Below, piece after piece: positions 7,723 to 16,483 of a stretch of DNA of 64,000 nt; position 1 is the first letter of the stretch; every line of letters starts with the position of its first letter. The position numbers were made by a program, and so were the translations under genes. Origin of the DNA: Sphingomonas paucimobilis NBRC 13935 (lineage in GTDB: Bacteria > Pseudomonadota > Alphaproteobacteria > Sphingomonadales > Sphingomonadaceae); contig NZ_BBJS01000030.1 of the NCBI RefSeq assembly GCF_000739895.2, positions 62,001 through 126,000 on the forward strand, read 5' to 3'. The notes under the pieces were generated by a model. That model was not told the origin of the DNA. It saw nothing but the letters and a program-made list of their open reading frames with translations, and ran no database searches.

Positions 7723-9975
7723 ATGGTTGCGGGACTTGGCCGCCAATGGCGGAAAGCTTTTCAGACATCATCGGTGATTTCGGCAGCCATGCTGCTCGCG
7801 GCCTGTGGCGGCGGAGGCGGTGGCGTCGCTTCGTCCGGTTCATTGCCGACGCCCGCACCCACGTCGACACCCAGCCCAACACCGTCGCCATCCCCCACAC
7901 CGACCCCGCCGCCCAGTGCTGCGGACAGCGCCGAGTATAAGGCATCGGGTGCGGTGGTCGGCGCGAAGGCCACCTATGCCTATGACAAGGGCATCACTGG
8001 CAAGGGCGTGACCATCGCCGTCATCGATACCGGGATCGCCACCAGCAGCGCCGAGTTCGCTGGCCGTATCTCGCCCGACAGCAAAACGTTCGAGAGCAAG
8101 ATCGCGCGCTGCGCCACCTGTGCGCCGGAGACGGTGACCTTCCCGCTCGACGATGTGCAGGGCCATGGCACCGAGGTCGCCTCGGTCGCGCTCGCCGCGA
8201 AAAACGGCTCGGGCGTGCACGGCTTCGCCTATGACGCCACATTACTCGCCCTCAAGATCGCCGCCCCCGATCTCGAAGGCGTCACCGCGACCTCCGTAAT
8301 CAAGGAGGCGGACAGCGCTAATCCGATGAATATCGCCCCGGCGATTGCCTATGCGGTGGAGAAAGGCGCGTTCGTCATCTCGCTGAGCCTGAACGGCGAA
8401 GCAGGCGGTCAGGCCGCAGCAGAACAACGCACCTCCATGGACGGGGTCGTCAAGGCCGACCGGCTGCTGGTCCAGTCCGTCTCCAACTTCGTCGACGACA
8501 AGAGTGCCGCCCCCGGCACGATCACGCGCAACCTTGTCGGCAACAATCTGGAGAACAAGGACAATTTCCTGTTTGGCGTCCGTGTCGACAGTGCGCTGCG
8601 ACCGCCCAGCGGCAACGGCCTGCCCGGCGATCTCGCAGACCGCACGCTGGCGGTGGTCGCGACGGACGTCAGCGTCGTCGGCAAGGACGGACAAATCACC
8701 ACGGTCACGGGCAACAGCTTCGCCGCCCCCGCGATCGCCGGGGCGGCCGCGCTGCTCAAGCAATACTGGCCGCAACTCGGCGGCAAGGCGATCTCGCGCA
8801 TCCTGCTCGATACCGCAACCGACCTGGGCGACAAGGGTGCCGACCAGATCTTTGGTGCAGGCTTGCTCAACGTCGAAGCCGCGGTAAAGGCGCAGGCGCC
8901 CGCCAGCGCCTTTACCGCTGCCGACATGGTGCTGGCACGCTATTCCTCGCTCAGCCTGTCCGGTCCGTTCGGCAGCGGTGGCCAGCTATCCGACGCCGTG
9001 ACCCGCATGACGGTGTTCGACCGCTATGGCCGCGACTTCACCATGACCGGCACCGCCGCACCACGCAGCCGGGGTTCGGGGTTGCTCGCAGGCGCCATGC
9101 TGGGGACGATCGATCCGCCGTGGCTCGCCACGAGTGCCAGCGACGCGAAACTCGGCTTGGCCTCCGCTGCCACGGGGCCATGGGCCGCGGCGCGGTCCAG
9201 TCGCTTGGCCACCTTCGCCTTCTCGCCTGCCGCAGGCCAGACCGTCAGCTTCAGCGCCAATGTCGCGGTCGGGCAAGGTGCTGGCATTGCCGGCTCTGCC
9301 CTGCGTGGTGTCGTCGCTGCACCGGTCGGCATGTCATCGTCGTGGAGTGGCAACGGCTGGTCGGCGGCCTTTGCATCCGGCGCATCACGCGACGGCCGCT
9401 CTGCTTTGCGCAGTGTCACCTTCGCCACCCCGCTGGGCCTTGGTGTCGAGCTATCGGACCTCACCGAACGCGGTCAGGTACTGGGTCTGCACGGGCCGGC
9501 TGGCTTTGCCCTCTCGGGCAGCCGGACGACGCTTGCCACCCTGATCGCGAGCCGCAGCCTTGCAGGCGTGCTGCTGTCGGTACGGGCCACGGCCGCCACC
9601 ACCCAGGTCGCTGGCGGATCGGACCTGCTGCGCTTCACCGGCCCGATGACCGGGACGGCCTTCGCGCTCGACGCCGCGCATCGCCTCGGCGGCGGTACCG
9701 TCACACTTGGTCTATCATCACCGCTCCGGCTCGAACGTGCCCGCGCGGTGGTCGAGGCGCCCATCGCCTATGATCTCATGACCGGCGCGCTCGCCACCCG
9801 CCTTGCCAGCGTCGACCTGACACCGACCGCACGCGAGATGGATGTCGAGCTTGGCTGGTCGGCCGCGCTGTCGCCCACCTCCTCGCTGCGGTTCGGCGTC
9901 GCCCACGCCTTCGATGCCGGCCACGTCGCCGGCGCGCAGGACACCGCCGGCTTTCTCAGCCTGACCCTCCGCTGA
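7723..9975 (+). CDS. S8 (subtilisin-like) serine protease, lipoprotein with autotransporter-like C-terminus
   Basis: A 750-aa protein from the ATG at 7723, which follows GGGGGTG and begins a clear lipoprotein signal peptide ending LLAACG (C28). A Gly run and a Pro/Thr/Ser-rich linker (about residues 40-65) follow. The subtilase catalytic triad is complete: D102 in VIDTGIA, H148 in QGHGTEVAS, S332 in GNSFAAPAIAG. Residues beyond about 400 are rich in Ala, Gly, Ser and Thr and end GFLSLTLR, consistent with a C-terminal beta-barrel or passenger region of the sphingomonad autotransporter-protease type. It is followed after 26 bp by a secreted small protein gene. The frame is open upstream to 7570, but that stretch looks like untranslated leader. 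Confidence 0.85.
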   Translation: MVAGLGRQWRKAFQTSSVISAAMLLAACGGGGGGVASSGSLPTPAPTSTPSPTPSPSPTPTPPPSAADSAEYKASGAVVGAKATYAYDKGITGKGVTIAVIDTGIATSSAEFAGRISPDSKTFESKIARCATCAPETVTFPLDDVQGHGTEVASVALAAKNGSGVHGFAYDATLLALKIAAPDLEGVTATSVIKEADSANPMNIAPAIAYAVEKGAFVISLSLNGEAGGQAAAEQRTSMDGVVKADRLLVQSVSNFVDDKSAAPGTITRNLVGNNLENKDNFLFGVRVDSALRPPSGNGLPGDLADRTLAVVATDVSVVGKDGQITTVTGNSFAAPAIAGAAALLKQYWPQLGGKAISRILLDTATDLGDKGADQIFGAGLLNVEAAVKAQAPASAFTAADMVLARYSSLSLSGPFGSGGQLSDAVTRMTVFDRYGRDFTMTGTAAPRSRGSGLLAGAMLGTIDPPWLATSASDAKLGLASAATGPWAAARSSRLATFAFSPAAGQTVSFSANVAVGQGAGIAGSALRGVVAAPVGMSSSWSGNGWSAAFASGASRDGRSALRSVTFATPLGLGVELSDLTERGQVLGLHGPAGFALSGSRTTLATLIASRSLAGVLLSVRATAATTQVAGGSDLLRFTGPMTGTAFALDAAHRLGGGTVTLGLSSPLRLERARAVVEAPIAYDLMTGALATRLASVDLTPTAREMDVELGWSAALSPTSSLRFGVAHAFDAGHVAGAQDTAGFLSLTLR

Positions 9976-10001
9976 TCCAGCATCACCACAAGGACATAAC
10001 C

Positions 10002-10667
10002 ATGTACGACAGAATGATATTCGCGGCGGTTGCCGCTGGCCTGCTCACCTTCGCCGCGCCCGGCTATGCCGCCGATCCGGCCGCCATGGACGTGGCCGGC
10101 ATTCGGCTCGGCGACACGCCGCAGCAGGTGAAGGCCGCCCTGCAACAGGCCGGATACAGGGTAACCGAAACGCGCAAAACTGCGTCCTTCGCCCAGCGCG
10201 TCGCGGTGGAAGTGGCGAACCGCAATGGTGCGGCGGCACCCAATCCGACCTATGCGGGGATCGCCGAAATCATCGCCATGGGGTCACACCAAGAGCGCGC
10301 CGACATCCAGTTCGCCCAAATCGCCGGCGGCGACAGCGTGTCGCGCGTCGAGGTCACCATCCCAGGCACCGCGATGGGCGAAGCCGCGATGAAGGCGCAG
10401 CTTTCCGCCAAGTACGGCAAGCCCGATGCGGTGAAGGATCAGGGGCTTAGCTGGCATTGGTGTGCGCCGCAGGCAATGAAGATCTGCGGCATGACCTATA
10501 CCGGTGGCGAGCTCGATACGGCGTGGCCGACGCTGCGGGGCAGCACCGGCATGGGCACCAATTCCATCATCCTGGAAGCGGGCACCGATGCCGATCGCCG
10601 CCTCAAGCAGGCGTTCGATGCCGCCGTGCTGGCGCGGGCGCCCAAGACCGACCGGGCCGCGTTCTGA
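10002..10667 (+). CDS. Secreted hypothetical protein (221 aa)
   Basis: An AAGGAC ribosome site precedes the ATG. The protein starts with a Sec signal peptide (cleavage likely after PGYAA) and then about 200 residues, with an early DVAGIRLGDTPQQVKAAL segment of the kind seen in periplasmic proteins that track a slowly varying ligand. A CAPQAMKICG pair of cysteines could form a disulfide. The short gap after the protease gene suggests cotranscription, so it may be a periplasmic partner or substrate of that system. That is inference; no family is recognised. Confidence 0.7.
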   Translation: MYDRMIFAAVAAGLLTFAAPGYAADPAAMDVAGIRLGDTPQQVKAALQQAGYRVTETRKTASFAQRVAVEVANRNGAAAPNPTYAGIAEIIAMGSHQERADIQFAQIAGGDSVSRVEVTIPGTAMGEAAMKAQLSAKYGKPDAVKDQGLSWHWCAPQAMKICGMTYTGGELDTAWPTLRGSTGMGTNSIILEAGTDADRRLKQAFDAAVLARAPKTDRAAF

Positions 10668-10674
10668 CGATCAA

Positions 10675-10698
10675 ACGGGGCGGCCGTCGCCGCCCCGT
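10675..10698. terminator. GC-rich hairpin between convergent genes
   Basis: A perfect 10-bp stem (ACGGGGCGGC with GCCGCCCCGT) closes a CGTC loop, 7 bp past the stop of the plus-strand gene and just before the end of the minus-strand gene ending at 10707. There is no T-run, but the position and strength suggest a bidirectional terminator. Confidence 0.6.
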
Positions 10699-10706
10699 CC
10701 ACCTGC

Positions 10707-11342
10707 TCAAGCGGCGACCATTTGCTCCCATCCGGCACGGAAAGCGCCCCATTCCTCCGCCCACATGCGGTGCGTTGTGTCGGCGAGATCGGAATGCTCG
10801 GCGGCCCAGCCGCTCGGGGTGTGCTGCCGTGCCAGCATGCAGATATGGACATGCGGCAGCGCGCGGCTCAGTTCGTCGCCGGGGGCATGGGCTACGACCA
10901 CGCTGGTCAGCGAGCGGCCGCAGGCGAGATGGATCGCAGCATAGCTGGTCGCCATGTCGAACAGGTCGTGGAGCGGCGCGCTGATATCGCCGCGCACCGT
11001 CAGCACACCGGCGAGCAGGCGCTGGTGCGGGCGAACCGCTTGGTCGTACTCGTCGAGCAGCGGCGCCAACGCCATGTCCCCGACACCCCGAGCAAGCACG
11101 AGCCGGTGCTGGCGGGCGGTCACCGGGATGCCGCAGGCGGTCGTGCGCGCGGCGCTGGTCGGCTCGACGGGCGCCATCTTCGCGCGGAGCAGCGCGGCCG
11201 CGCTGTTCGCCTTCTGCTTTGCGCGGGGGCGTAGCAGGGCATAGCCCAAATCCTCGCACCCGGGCTCGCGCACATCGTACAGCGTATCCATCACTTGCGC
11301 CGGGCTCAGCCAGCCGGGCACCACGTTCGTCTTGGTCTTCAT
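10707..11342 (-). CDS. Hypothetical protein next to the relaxase (211 aa)
   Basis: The start is placed at ATG 11342 (MKTKTNVVPGWLS); the sequence before it, GGAAATGAT, is only a weak ribosome site. It is an Ala-rich soluble protein with a HVHICMLARQHT segment and a Trp-rich C-terminus (RMWAEEWGAFRAGWEQM). It lies directly downstream of the MobA-type relaxase on the same strand, 135 bp away, so it may be a mobilisation accessory protein. No family is recognised. Confidence 0.55.
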   Translation of the reverse strand: MKTKTNVVPGWLSPAQVMDTLYDVREPGCEDLGYALLRPRAKQKANSAAALLRAKMAPVEPTSAARTTACGIPVTARQHRLVLARGVGDMALAPLLDEYDQAVRPHQRLLAGVLTVRGDISAPLHDLFDMATSYAAIHLACGRSLTSVVVAHAPGDELSRALPHVHICMLARQHTPSGWAAEHSDLADTTHRMWAEEWGAFRAGWEQMVAA

Positions 11343-11477
11343 ATCATTTCCAGTCCGGCGGCGCGGGGCTGCTCGCGTCGCCTTCAGGTCCATTTCACCA
11401 TCATGGTGCAGCCGCCAGGCTATCCCCCTCCTTCCTTCTGGCCGATCGCATCGATCGGGGCGGCCCGAAAACCGTCA

Positions 11478-14009
11478 TTATCTTTCTGAACCGCGATCCA
11501 TCGGGCGCTGGGGCGCCGCTGCGTCGTCCGGCCCCTTGCTCCGGATACCCGGCGGTGGGCCGTTCGGCCTGTCCCGCGGGGCGGGCCTGGACGGCACCTG
11601 CCGCTCGCGTTCCTCCTCTCGCTGCGGATCGACCCTGGTCACAACGGGTGGATCAGGCGGTCGTCGATCAACGGGCTGGGAAGCGGGGGGAACAGGTTCG
11701 GGCGGCGATTTCCTTTCCGGCACGGGCGGCCTGCCCGGAGGCTGGGCAGCGGGCATGTCGACAACGACAGGTGCTGGCCGCGCACGGTCCTCCGGCGGCG
11801 ATATCGTTCTGACAACCTTGCCCGCTTCCGCCTTCGCGGCCTGTTGCTCGCGACGGCCCGCCTCGGCGCGTTGCAGCGCTGCCTGCTTGTCGCGCTGCCG
11901 CTTGGCATCGGCTGCGGCCTGATCGGCCCGCCGCTCCCGTTCACTGGTAAGCCAATTCTGGAACTCCTCCTCGCCAGCGGACAGCCGCATCAGCCGGTCG
12001 ATCGCTTTCGGCTGGTCCGGTGCCAGGCGCACGGTGCCGCCTTCAAAGATCAGCCGCCCCTCATCTCGTCCATGCTGCGTCAGCCATTGGCGAAGGCGTC
12101 CACGCACCTGCTCCCGATAATCCGGATGGGGCATCGTTGCGGCGGGCGCCGTCCGTGTGGAAACATAGGTGATCGCAGGAATGCGTTGGCCCTTTGTCGC
12201 AATCGCCGCCGCCACCTCGTCCCATGCGGCACCAACCTGCGCTTCGATCCGGGCGATCCGCTGCCGTTCCGCCGCACGCTCATCATCCGAGGGCGAATGC
12301 TGCACCACCCAGTCGAGATGCGCATGCGCCGCCTCCAACAGCGCACGGTCGCCAGCGCGCGGCTTGGTCCGGCGGCCGGGCTCCGGCTCCAGCGTTGCGA
12401 TCACCGCTTCGGCCCTTGATCGCGATGCCGCCACCACGACATCGGCGACGTCCATGTCATGGCGGCGCTGGATCAGCCGGCGGGACAATCGCTCATACCG
12501 CCGGGCGGCGGCAACCGCATCGGGCTGGTCACCGATCGACGGCAGGATCAGCGCCATGTCCCTGGCCAGCACGTCCGTCGCAGCGGCCGCCTTCCTATCG
12601 CAGGCAGCAAGCTCATCGCTCACGATCCGCCGCGCGTTGCGGGTGCCGACCTCCGTCGCGACCCCACGCCGCTCGTGACCGGTCGCGCGATTGCCCATAT
12701 GCTCGAGCGGGGTCAGGGCGATGCCGTTTTCCTTATAGGTGCCGTGGAGATAGCGCTCCTCACCCATCACCGCGTTGACGATGTCGATGAAGCGCCCGCG
12801 CATGAGCTCGGCGGTGTCGACCTTGGCACGCTTTCCGTTGTTGCCCGGCTCCGCGCGGTAGCTGACCTTGTTCTGCCGGTAGGGCCGGGTGTTCTTGCCA
12901 TTCTTTCGCTCGACCACCTCGAAATCCCATTTGCCCTCCTCGTCCAGCCACTTCGCCGGGCGGTCATAGGCGTCGACATGGATGTGGAAATTGCGCTTGT
13001 CGCCGTGCTGATCGGGCTGGTGGATCACCCCCACCGCCATCCAGCCATCCGCCGCCAGCATCGCGACGATGTTGCGGAGGATCTGGCCATGCTGCTCGGG
13101 CTCGGAGTCGGCGGGCAGTTCCTGCACGAAGCGATGGTGACTGCGCCCCGTCCGTCCCTGCTGCCATCGCGGCGCGGGGAAGCTGGGATGCTTATCGAAC
13201 CAGGTCAGCCGGTCGAACGCCTCCTCGGGCGTGACATCCCCGACGATGACCTGCCGGTCCTTGAAGGGGCGTCCCTTAGCCGCCGCCTCGGCTTCGGCTT
13301 CCCGTCGCGCTGCCTTCAGTCTGCGGCTCATGTCACGCAGCCAATCCGGACTTGTCGCAAATCCAGCCACCCTATCATATCGTTTGACGTCTGCGGTCGA
13401 CGCGGTGAGATGGTGAAGCTTGGGCGTCCGTTCGCATTGCTCGGCCGCAATGAATAGCGACCGCTGACGGTCGGGGCTGCCAGCAATGTTCGAGACGATG
13501 GCCCGGGCGTTCATACCGCCCCGGATCACCTGCTCATCGATCATATCGATGACGAGGTTCTCGGCCAGATCGGCGACCGCTTGATCGCGCCGGATATAGT
13601 CGAGATGGCTGATGATCGTGACCTTCGCGCCGTCGCGCAGATAATCGAAATGCTCGCCTCCCGTGGCCTTGGCCTTGAAGCCGTGGTGAACCTTTCCGTC
13701 TCTGCTAGTCGGTACGTGGGTCTTGCCCATAGGCTTCATGTCGAAATGCGGTACCCGGCCGCCACCTGTCTGGCGGCCACCTCGCCGGATCGGGCTGGGT
13801 CGGTGGAAGTCGATGCCGACCGCTGCGGCGAGCGCATCCGCCTTGCGACGGGCTGGCGATTGTCCCGGCTCCGCCTCGGGCTGATGATTGCGTCCACACC
13901 GGTACGACGCTCCCACCAGATCCCGGTCGGCCTGCGCTTGACGCGCCAGGAGCGCGCGCACATGATGCGCAAAGACGGGCTGTTCGTCGGGCAGGCCAGG
14001 ACCGGTCAT
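11478..14009 (-). CDS. MobA/MobL-type relaxase
   Basis: An 843-aa protein in the longest frame. The middle contains VGVIHQPDQHGDKRNFHIHV, in which the two histidines of HIH fit motif III of an HUH relaxase, and a preceding SHHRFVQELP region. The C-terminal third is charged and helical (AAADAKRQRDKQAALQRAE) followed by a Pro/Arg-rich disordered tail, a common layout for mobilisation proteins. The true start is unclear: a candidate ATG reading MKPMGKTHVPTS lies about 90 codons inside. Relaxases nick the transfer origin and pilot the strand; no coupling protein or type IV secretion genes are seen here, so any element would be mobilisable rather than self-transmissible. oriT was not located. Confidence 0.75.
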   Translation of the reverse strand: MTGPGLPDEQPVFAHHVRALLARQAQADRDLVGASYRCGRNHQPEAEPGQSPARRKADALAAAVGIDFHRPSPIRRGGRQTGGGRVPHFDMKPMGKTHVPTSRDGKVHHGFKAKATGGEHFDYLRDGAKVTIISHLDYIRRDQAVADLAENLVIDMIDEQVIRGGMNARAIVSNIAGSPDRQRSLFIAAEQCERTPKLHHLTASTADVKRYDRVAGFATSPDWLRDMSRRLKAARREAEAEAAAKGRPFKDRQVIVGDVTPEEAFDRLTWFDKHPSFPAPRWQQGRTGRSHHRFVQELPADSEPEQHGQILRNIVAMLAADGWMAVGVIHQPDQHGDKRNFHIHVDAYDRPAKWLDEEGKWDFEVVERKNGKNTRPYRQNKVSYRAEPGNNGKRAKVDTAELMRGRFIDIVNAVMGEERYLHGTYKENGIALTPLEHMGNRATGHERRGVATEVGTRNARRIVSDELAACDRKAAAATDVLARDMALILPSIGDQPDAVAAARRYERLSRRLIQRRHDMDVADVVVAASRSRAEAVIATLEPEPGRRTKPRAGDRALLEAAHAHLDWVVQHSPSDDERAAERQRIARIEAQVGAAWDEVAAAIATKGQRIPAITYVSTRTAPAATMPHPDYREQVRGRLRQWLTQHGRDEGRLIFEGGTVRLAPDQPKAIDRLMRLSAGEEEFQNWLTSERERRADQAAADAKRQRDKQAALQRAEAGRREQQAAKAEAGKVVRTISPPEDRARPAPVVVDMPAAQPPGRPPVPERKSPPEPVPPASQPVDRRPPDPPVVTRVDPQREEERERQVPSRPAPRDRPNGPPPGIRSKGPDDAAAPQRPMDRGSER

Positions 14010-14292
14010 GCCTCATAGTGTCCGGCATCAGTCCGGCGCCGACAAGTACCCCCTCCCGCCTTCCGGAAGCCGCGCGCGGCTGGAGGACACCGCGCTCGAT
14101 CGCCCCTGAACGAGCGCGCGCACACCGGCAAATTGGCGGCCCAGCCGCCGATTTGCGTTGTTGCGCCTGAATTTCCTCATCTCCGGTCATGATGGCGCCT
14201 TTCCTCGCCCCTCAGGTCACCCAGCTTTACAGCGCCGATGCATATTCCATATTCTGTGGTGGGTTCCACCGCGGCAGAATGATCAGACACAC

Positions 14293-15144
14293 ATGGTAGA
14301 CGGTGAGCCCAGCAATTCTCGAAGCCCGGTCGTGGTAGGAACCGAATTGAAGATAGCTGCGAGAGAAATCGTCCGACGGTGGGTCCGCGATGCCAGTGAC
14401 GTTATACTCGACCGGATTGGCGAGGGTGCCATGCGAGCATCCTCCGATGCGACGGCTCACCTGCCTGCACTGGCCGAGGGCCGATCCGCGCAGACCATCA
14501 TAGCGGACATCGGGCGGTCGATCGCGGCATGGGACGCGCCCCCGCCGCCGCCTCGCTTTCAGTGGCTACGGGTCCGTCAGCATTCTGCTCCCGGCCTATC
14601 AACCAAAGACATCGACACGCTGGTGATGCGCCTGGATGCCGAACGGGATGAATCCACGCGGCGGATGATCCTCCTCATATCGGCCCGCGATCGTCTGGCC
14701 AAGGCCGCTGGCGGATTGGAGCAGGCTTTGACGACGATCGAGCTATTACGGCCCATGATCGAGTCCGCGGCGCGGGAGTTGCGGGTCGAGCAGCCGGAAC
14801 GCGCCGCCGCCGTGCAGGATCGCGGATCGGCCATCCTGCTGGAACGCGAACAGGCCCTGCTCACCCAGCAGGCCATTCACCGCCAGGCTGTGATGACGCT
14901 GGACCTGCTGATCGCTAATCAGACCGTGCTCGACAAGGCGATCGTCCAGGCGCGCAACGCAACGCTGTCGGCGCTGCAAGTCGCCATGGCGGCCCGGCAG
15001 GTGATGAGCGATCAGACGCTTATCGACCCAGGCCACGCCGCCGAGCGCGCCCGAGACAAGCTTCGTGCTGCCCTGGCCGAGGCGCACCAAGCGATGGAAA
15101 CACTGGCATCGCGTGACAATTCCACCAGCCCGCTGGATTTGTAG
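14293..15144 (+). CDS. TelA-like protein (toxic-anion resistance family)
   Basis: The start is set at ATG 14293 (MVDGEPSNSRSP); the frame is open further upstream. The 283-aa protein is almost wholly alpha-helical. It carries a GLEQALTTIELL segment and, near the C-terminus, AVMTLDLLIANQTVLDKAI followed by ARNATLSALQVAMAARQV, which resemble the C-terminal helices of TelA/KlaA. It is shorter than typical TelA (about 350-400 aa), so the N-terminal part seems reduced. TelA proteins accompany TerD-family genes in tellurite and membrane-stress operons. The gene converges on the Ter operon, which fits that link. Confidence 0.65.
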   Translation: MVDGEPSNSRSPVVVGTELKIAAREIVRRWVRDASDVILDRIGEGAMRASSDATAHLPALAEGRSAQTIIADIGRSIAAWDAPPPPPRFQWLRVRQHSAPGLSTKDIDTLVMRLDAERDESTRRMILLISARDRLAKAAGGLEQALTTIELLRPMIESAARELRVEQPERAAAVQDRGSAILLEREQALLTQQAIHRQAVMTLDLLIANQTVLDKAIVQARNATLSALQVAMAARQVMSDQTLIDPGHAAERARDKLRAALAEAHQAMETLASRDNSTSPLDL

Positions 15145-15194
15145 CCGCTGCATGCGGTAGGCTCGCGTCCAGTTGGAGGCGACAAGCGCAAGAC

Positions 15195-15668
15195 ATGGTT
15201 TCGGGGTTTCTTGATCGGATCGCCAACTGGCTCTCGGCCCCCGATGACGGGTCGGCCACCCAGCCCCCTGCGCCCGTTCCAAGCACCCCTGCCATCAGCC
15301 CCGACGACGAACGCCTCCCCGATGCGTCGCGCCCGCGCGTGGCCCAGCTCGTCTCGCTCATTGCGGATATTGAGGCGCGTGCCCGGGACAACAGCCTGAT
15401 GGTCTCGGCATTGGCCGAGGTTCGCCAGATGCGCGACACGCATCTGCCGCGACTGATCGCCAGCTATGCCGAAATCCCCCCTGCCCACCGCGCCGAGATT
15501 TTCCGCACAACGGGTCGTTCGGCGAGCTATAATCTCAACGAGGCGCTCGATCGCATGGTCACCCGCGCCGAGACGCTGTCCCGATCGATGGCGCAGGACG
15601 ATATCGACAGCTTCGCCGACAATCTGCGCTTCATCGAGCAGCGCTATGGCGACAACGGCCCCGCCTGA
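15195..15668 (+). CDS. Hypothetical helical protein in Ter/Tel cluster (157 aa)
   Basis: The gene starts 50 bp after the TelA-like gene on the same strand. The N-terminus (MVSGFLDRIANWLSAPDD) could be an amphipathic membrane-associating helix, followed by a Pro-rich linker and about 100 residues of charged helix. No enzyme motif is seen. TelA genes in ter islands are often paired with a small helical partner of the XpaC kind, and this may be the equivalent; the sequence alone does not prove it. It ends 6 bp from the convergent AIM24 gene. Confidence 0.55.
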   Translation: MVSGFLDRIANWLSAPDDGSATQPPAPVPSTPAISPDDERLPDASRPRVAQLVSLIADIEARARDNSLMVSALAEVRQMRDTHLPRLIASYAEIPPAHRAEIFRTTGRSASYNLNEALDRMVTRAETLSRSMAQDDIDSFADNLRFIEQRYGDNGPA

Positions 15669-15674
15669 CGTCCC

Positions 15675-16466
15675 TCAGCCGAGCCGCATCGTCGGAGTGA
15701 GCCACACCGTGCCACGCCCGGAAAACACGAAGACCAGCCCCTCGCCACTCCGCATCGCATTGCGCAGCCCCCGGACCAACGGGCGAAGCTCGACCTGCAA
15801 CCCGGCTGAATACATTAGCATCAGGTCGCCATCGACGATCAGTTCGTCACGCCCGTCCAGCTCGACCACCTCGATCTCGTCGACCGGCACCGGCGACTCC
15901 ACGACAAAGGCCCCCGCCCCGGTCAGCTTGGGCTGCATGAGGCCGTTACCCGACAGCACACCCTGCACCGAGCGATGGATATGGGTCGACACCGCTATAT
16001 TGCCGTCACAGGCGTAGAAGGCACCGTCATCGAGGATTAGGGCATCCTGCGGCCCATCCATCTGCGCCAGGATGAAATGCTTGGGCGTCGCCTCGGTCCA
16101 GACCTCGCCCTGTCCGGCATAGCGGGTCGCGAAGGCGCTCTCGCCGGTCCCGGCAGAGGTTATGGCGCGGGCAAAAAAGCCACCGGCACCGGCATTCTTC
16201 TGAATGTCGATCTGCAACCGACCCTTGGCATATTGCAAGGCGCCCGGCTCCAGCAGCGCCGCACCACCATCGAGCACGATCCGCAGCTGGCGCGCGGTGG
16301 CACGATGTGGCGGATGAAGGTGGATAGTGGCGGCGGTTCCGTTGGGCGAGGCATTGGGGACGTGCACCGGCGTGCCGAGCGCGTGGCTCTTGCGCACGAA
16401 TTGATACAGTTCGAAGCGGACACCGTTGCCGACCTGCTCGTCGATCTTGGTCCGATAATCGCTCAT
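15675..16466 (-). CDS. AIM24 family protein
   Basis: The start is taken at ATG 16466 behind GGGGAGAG. The 263-aa protein reads as an all-beta protein with many Gly/Thr turns, ending in GEGLVFVFSGRGTVWLTP, the characteristic AIM24-type C-terminus in which a large oligomeric ring protein carries FxGxGxVW. Bacterial AIM24 proteins are of unknown biochemical role. It is the last gene of the minus-strand Ter operon, 17 bp after the CitE-like gene. Its place in the operon suggests a structural or chaperone-like role in the stress response, which is inference. Confidence 0.75.
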   Translation of the reverse strand: MSDYRTKIDEQVGNGVRFELYQFVRKSHALGTPVHVPNASPNGTAATIHLHPPHRATARQLRIVLDGGAALLEPGALQYAKGRLQIDIQKNAGAGGFFARAITSAGTGESAFATRYAGQGEVWTEATPKHFILAQMDGPQDALILDDGAFYACDGNIAVSTHIHRSVQGVLSGNGLMQPKLTGAGAFVVESPVPVDEIEVVELDGRDELIVDGDLMLMYSAGLQVELRPLVRGLRNAMRSGEGLVFVFSGRGTVWLTPTMRLG

Positions 16467-16483
16467 GCTACTCTCCCCTATCC

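Noticed and set aside
7761..7973. Gly/Val/Asp-rich minus-strand ORF
   Set aside because: It is the reverse reading of the Pro/Thr-rich linker of the S8 protease and has no start signal.
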